A DNA stretch of 64,000 nt. It comes from Adiantum capillus-veneris (taxonomy: Eukaryota; Streptophyta; Polypodiopsida; Polypodiales; Pteridaceae). A program made the position numbers and the translations under genes. Below the pieces are notes generated by a model, which was not told the origin of the DNA, ran no database searches, and worked only from the letters and a program-made list of their open reading frames with translations. Of this stretch, positions 61,340-64,000 are shown piece by piece (position 1 is the first letter of the stretch; each line of letters starts with the position of its first letter). The stretch spans positions 20,054,946 through 20,118,945 of the forward strand of contig CM043969.1 in the NCBI GenBank assembly GCA_014529385.2. The letters run 5' to 3'.

Positions 61340-62914
61340 TCATACCGATTGAAATGAGCTTGTCACCCTTTGAAACCAATTGTTCCAGTTGGTAATAGGT
61401 GAGGATTTTTGCCAGTAGTTTTCTATTACCCTAGGTGCCTCGTCAAGCTGCAAGGGTGGTAAGGTACTCTCCCAGGATTGAACTTGAAGTGGTACATCAG
61501 GTGATTCTTGAACACTGGGAGGTGTGGATTCTTTTGTAGCTTCATGGAGGTCCACTACTATAGATGGAGGCTGTGTAGAAGCTTTTACCTCTATGGATGT
61601 ATTACATGAGGAGCTAGAAGCTTCATGGGACTCCCCCCTTCCTGAGCTAGGTGGAACAAATCGTTCTTTCTTTGGTACCCAAACTAGCTCGGGAGCGGGT
61701 GTGTAGCATTCTGTGATTTTTTTCTTTCCACGATCATTGATTCGTTTTCGAGCTACGGGATTGGGCTCACTTGGGTCAGGTGATAGGTAAGAGCACAATC
61801 TACGTTTTGGCACCCAGATTTGATCATTTCCTTGATAGTAGCCTTGGGCTTCCAATAGTCGTTTAGGGATCCATCGCAACATTTTCTTACTTTTCTTGGA
61901 GCGAGTGGTACTGTTCTTACAAGGCTTCTGTTTTTTAGCACTAGTTATGGTCACTAAAGAAGCTTTAGGGACCCACTTGTATGTTTTCTTCGTTACATTA
62001 GGATGAGTCTTGTCAGAAGCGATATGCATTGCTTGTAGCATATTTAAGGGTACAGGCATTTCATCCCCCTCAGATGTTACCCAGGTCGTCCCCCTATTTC
62101 CCCAAGTGTCTATGGTTGCTGCTAGGTGAACCCAATCCACATTGTCCGACTCAGTCATCCCAGGTAGGATATCCATATAAGGAGAATCTTTGCCAATGTC
62201 TGTATCCTTCTTACAAGTGTAACAATATTGTAGTGGGGCCGAGTGAACTGTGGTGTCAGAGCGATGATCAATAATGGTTTTACTCCCTAAGGGGTGTACC
62301 TTACCAATCACCAAATCCACTCTAAGGACAGAGTCTTGGAATTGCAAATAGACATGATTTTTAGACCAATCATGAACCATTTGTGCTTCCCTCATGAATG
62401 GTCGTCCTAAAATCATTTCATATGACATAAGGTGTTTAGAGAAATCCATTACAATGAACGTATGTCGTACCTTGTGTCCTAGAACTTTGATCTTAAGATC
62501 CTTGAGCATCCCCATAGGTTTGGCTATGGTACCATTTGCCATCTTTACCACAATGTTAGTAACACTGAGGCGGGGTTTTCCCATGGATTCCCAACAATCT
62601 TTTGTAACGATGCTAACTCCCGCACCACCATCAAGAATTCCCTTTATAGTTAATCCCTTGGTAGTGATGGGTAGTGTCGCATTAGACTCGTCGCCTTCAA
62701 AATACTGCCCTAATTCGTTAATGGGTACCTCGATCACAGACTCATGTCCATCTAAGTCAAGTGATTGCACATGATTTTCCTCATCAATCATAATCGAGTC
62801 AGGCCTATTTGGTTGCGCAAACTGCGGTAATCCCGTTCGTAGCTCTCCATTAAGGAATGCTCGAAGTGCAAGGAATAACTCAGGATCTCCATACAGCTTT
62901 GCTATGATCGTGGT
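61340..62914 (-). CDS. Element G protease joined to a WVPK-repeat domain
   Basis: The frame is open from 62914 (after UGA) to TGA at 61340; the first ATG at 62791 gives 483 residues. From that ATG, residues 30-130 are a retropepsin: GILDGGAGVSIVTKDCWES (D54-G-G, the usual Ser or Thr replaced by Gly) and MILGRPFMRE (126-135). Then come four W-[VI]-P-K motifs at 273-276, 307-310, 326-329 and 371-374, set in Lys-rich sequence, and a Ser/Pro-rich acidic tail ending NWNNWFQRVTSSF. The protease would process the element's gag; the WVPK part has no function known to me and may bind nucleic acid. It is nearly intact, unlike other retroelement genes here. Same frame as gag upstream. Confidence 0.75.
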   Translation of the reverse strand, partial: TTIIAKLYGDPELFLALRAFLNGELRTGLPQFAQPNRPDSIMIDEENHVQSLDLDGHESVIEVPINELGQYFEGDESNATLPITTKGLTIKGILDGGAGVSIVTKDCWESMGKPRLSVTNIVVKMANGTIAKPMGMLKDLKIKVLGHKVRHTFIVMDFSKHLMSYEMILGRPFMREAQMVHDWSKNHVYLQFQDSVLRVDLVIGKVHPLGSKTIIDHRSDTTVHSAPLQYCYTCKKDTDIGKDSPYMDILPGMTESDNVDWVHLAATIDTWGNRGTTWVTSEGDEMPVPLNMLQAMHIASDKTHPNVTKKTYKWVPKASLVTITSAKKQKPCKNSTTRSKKSKKMLRWIPKRLLEAQGYYQGNDQIWVPKRRLCSYLSPDPSEPNPVARKRINDRGKKKITECYTPAPELVWVPKKERFVPPSSGRGESHEASSSSCNTSIEVKASTQPPSIVVDLHEATKESTPPSVQESPDVPLQVQSWESTLPPLQLDEAPRVIENYWQKSSPITNWNNWFQRVTSSFQSV

Positions 62915-64000
62915 TCAGACCTCAGAAGACATGAAGTCCACTAGTTTGGCAACATTCATTGGCGTTTTGCAGGGTGTAGGTCCTTGACTAGGAACTGGTG
63001 AGGATGGAATCTCATATTCCTCAATGGGATCAGGTATTCCTTCGTTAAACATCCTTTCCAACAAGAAGGGTGTATGCTCACTTTCTGATGTCCCGTCCTC
63101 ACTCCCTTCTTGGATGATACTAGATATGGCTAACGGTCTATGGTTCATGTGGGGTGGATGAACTGGCGTGGGAAACACTGTGTCATGAATTTTGACATGC
63201 ATGGGTTCTAGTTCTAGTTTCCTTTGAGTCTCCTCCACTAAACCTCTTAGATGTTTCACCTGCTCAATCTCGTCTACTGGGTTTGGATACGTCCCAATCT
63301 TCTTTTTACGATTCTTCCCTTTTTGCCCCTGCGGTTTATCTTGGGGGTCTTGGATTGGATTTGGAAACACTTGTGGTGTTTTCAGAGGCTCTTTATGGTT
63401 TTCTCTTATTCGGTTTTCATTTGGTTCCATGTTACGGTTTTCTTTGTCGGTCTTTCCCTTTGTGGTATTGGTTCTAGTCTCCATTGTCTCGATTGAATCT
63501 GAATCATCCTCGAAGTCATTCATATACACGGGGTCAGCTCCTGTTCCTATGTTTGTTTTGGAACTTGGCTTTGAATTTCCCGTATTCTGCGACCTCGTCC
63601 TTCGTGTCTTCTTTTTCTTTGCTTGGATAACTGACGCGGTATCTTTCTCTTCGAGGATATGGCCTGGCCCTTGAAGCATGGACCGTGTAATCGCATAAGC
63701 AGGTGCGACGGGTGGTATTGGCGACGTCACACTAGCAATTTCGACCAAATTTAGGGGTGTGATTTTAGGCGCATTTGGGTTATAGAGGCATTGGGCAATC
63801 AAGTGATCTATGCCATAACGATTACATGTGAGTATTGGCATTGCAGACGTGCTCCCTTGATTCATTTGCATCTGTGCAGCATTCTTTTGCAGCCTAATAG
63901 GGCACTCCGCTGCCCGATGTGGTCCACCACACTCGTAGCATTGAAGAGGTGGCCTCCTAGCCTGGGTGTTGATATTTTGACCTCTGGATGCGAGAGCAGC
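62915..64000 (-). CDS. Element G gag C-terminal region with zinc knuckles (5' end outside window)
   Basis: Open from the window edge to UGA at 62915-62917. The first 43 codons contain CYECGGPHRAAEC, a perfect CX2CX4HX4C knuckle. About 30 residues on, CNRYGIDHLIAQC is a second knuckle whose second Cys is Tyr. A long Lys/Asn/Glu-rich linker follows (KGKNRKKKIG, QVKHLRGLVEETQRKLELEP). The UGA is followed in the same frame by the protease ORF, so a Gag-Pro protein would need read-through, or the UGA is a single nonsense mutation. The ATG at 63871 is internal and unlikely to be the start, because the knuckle lies upstream. Confidence 0.8.
   Translation of the reverse strand, partial: AALASRGQNINTQARRPPLQCYECGGPHRAAECPIRLQKNAAQMQMNQGSTSAMPILTCNRYGIDHLIAQCLYNPNAPKITPLNLVEIASVTSPIPPVAPAYAITRSMLQGPGHILEEKDTASVIQAKKKKTRRTRSQNTGNSKPSSKTNIGTGADPVYMNDFEDDSDSIETMETRTNTTKGKTDKENRNMEPNENRIRENHKEPLKTPQVFPNPIQDPQDKPQGQKGKNRKKKIGTYPNPVDEIEQVKHLRGLVEETQRKLELEPMHVKIHDTVFPTPVHPPHMNHRPLAISSIIQEGSEDGTSESEHTPFLLERMFNEGIPDPIEEYEIPSSPVPSQGPTPCKTPMNVAKLVDFMSSEV

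Larger units (their letters stand above)
59076..64000 (-). mobile_element. Element G: gypsy-type element of the D family, 3' LTR and gag-protease, runs off the window
   Basis: In minus-strand order: gag with zinc knuckles (from the window edge), protease and WVPK domain, 1.6 kb non-coding, purine tract, 3' LTR. RT, RNase H and integrase are absent between protease and LTR. Either the element is non-autonomous by design or a single deletion removed pol. The 5' end is beyond 64000. Confidence 0.8.

Noticed and set aside
61524-63674. Plus-strand ORFs of 60-126 codons
   Set aside because: They are antisense to the well-supported gag and protease frames of element G.

Overview
This is nuclear DNA from a land plant with a large, repeat-dominated genome. 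The signs are Ty3/gypsy elements of plant type (one chromodomain integrase, one dual-RNase-H Tat type), a CACTA (En/Spm) transposon with introns that carries a copy of a plant-specific HIPP metal-binding gene, a hAT relic and very long (CT)n/(GT)n/(AC)n tracts. The tracts and the absence of any ordinary gene recall fern or other large-genome non-seed-plant sequence, but the species cannot be fixed from this window. No intact cellular gene, rRNA or convincing functional tRNA is visible; almost all of the 64 kb is transposable elements inserted into one another.

Layout. 1-2541: 3' part of a dead chromovirus pol (+). 2545-3745: dead hAT transposase (-). 3762-40986: element A, an LTR element with a gag-like domain and an acidic ORF but no pol; its 5' LTR is at 3762-5812 and its 3' LTR at 39797-40986. 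Element B, a Tat-like gypsy element (LTRs 7111-8015 and 37829-38321), sits inside A's ORF; removing 31.2 kb rejoins A's reading frame. B carries gag, protease, RT, RNase H, an integrase with two H2C2 domains, a second protease-like ORF after the integrase, and a 3' accessory ORF. The accessory ORF is itself split by element C (about 22870-36074), a second gypsy element with dual RNase H, two MITEs and LINE pieces joined to (CT)n tracts.

40987-43478: element D, with a 5' LTR, a tRNA-Asp-type primer-binding site and a broken gag-like ORF. 43557-49854: element F, a complete CACTA transposon with matching ends, a GAG target duplication, a six-exon transposase and the captured HIPP copy. F lies in the protease of a minus-strand retroelement E, whose gag is at 51841-52918. 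52.8-59.1 kb holds tandem duplications, a tRNA-like pol III head, a 35-G homopolymer, a 1.4-kb foldback element built on four tandem palindromes, and a gag fragment.

59076-64000: element G (-), same LTR family as D. It has the best-kept retroelement coding region of the window: gag zinc knuckles, one in-frame UGA, then a protease joined to a domain with four W[V/I]PK motifs. There is no RT or integrase between that and its 3' LTR. The same protease-WVPK arrangement follows the integrase in B, which is the most unusual coding arrangement here.
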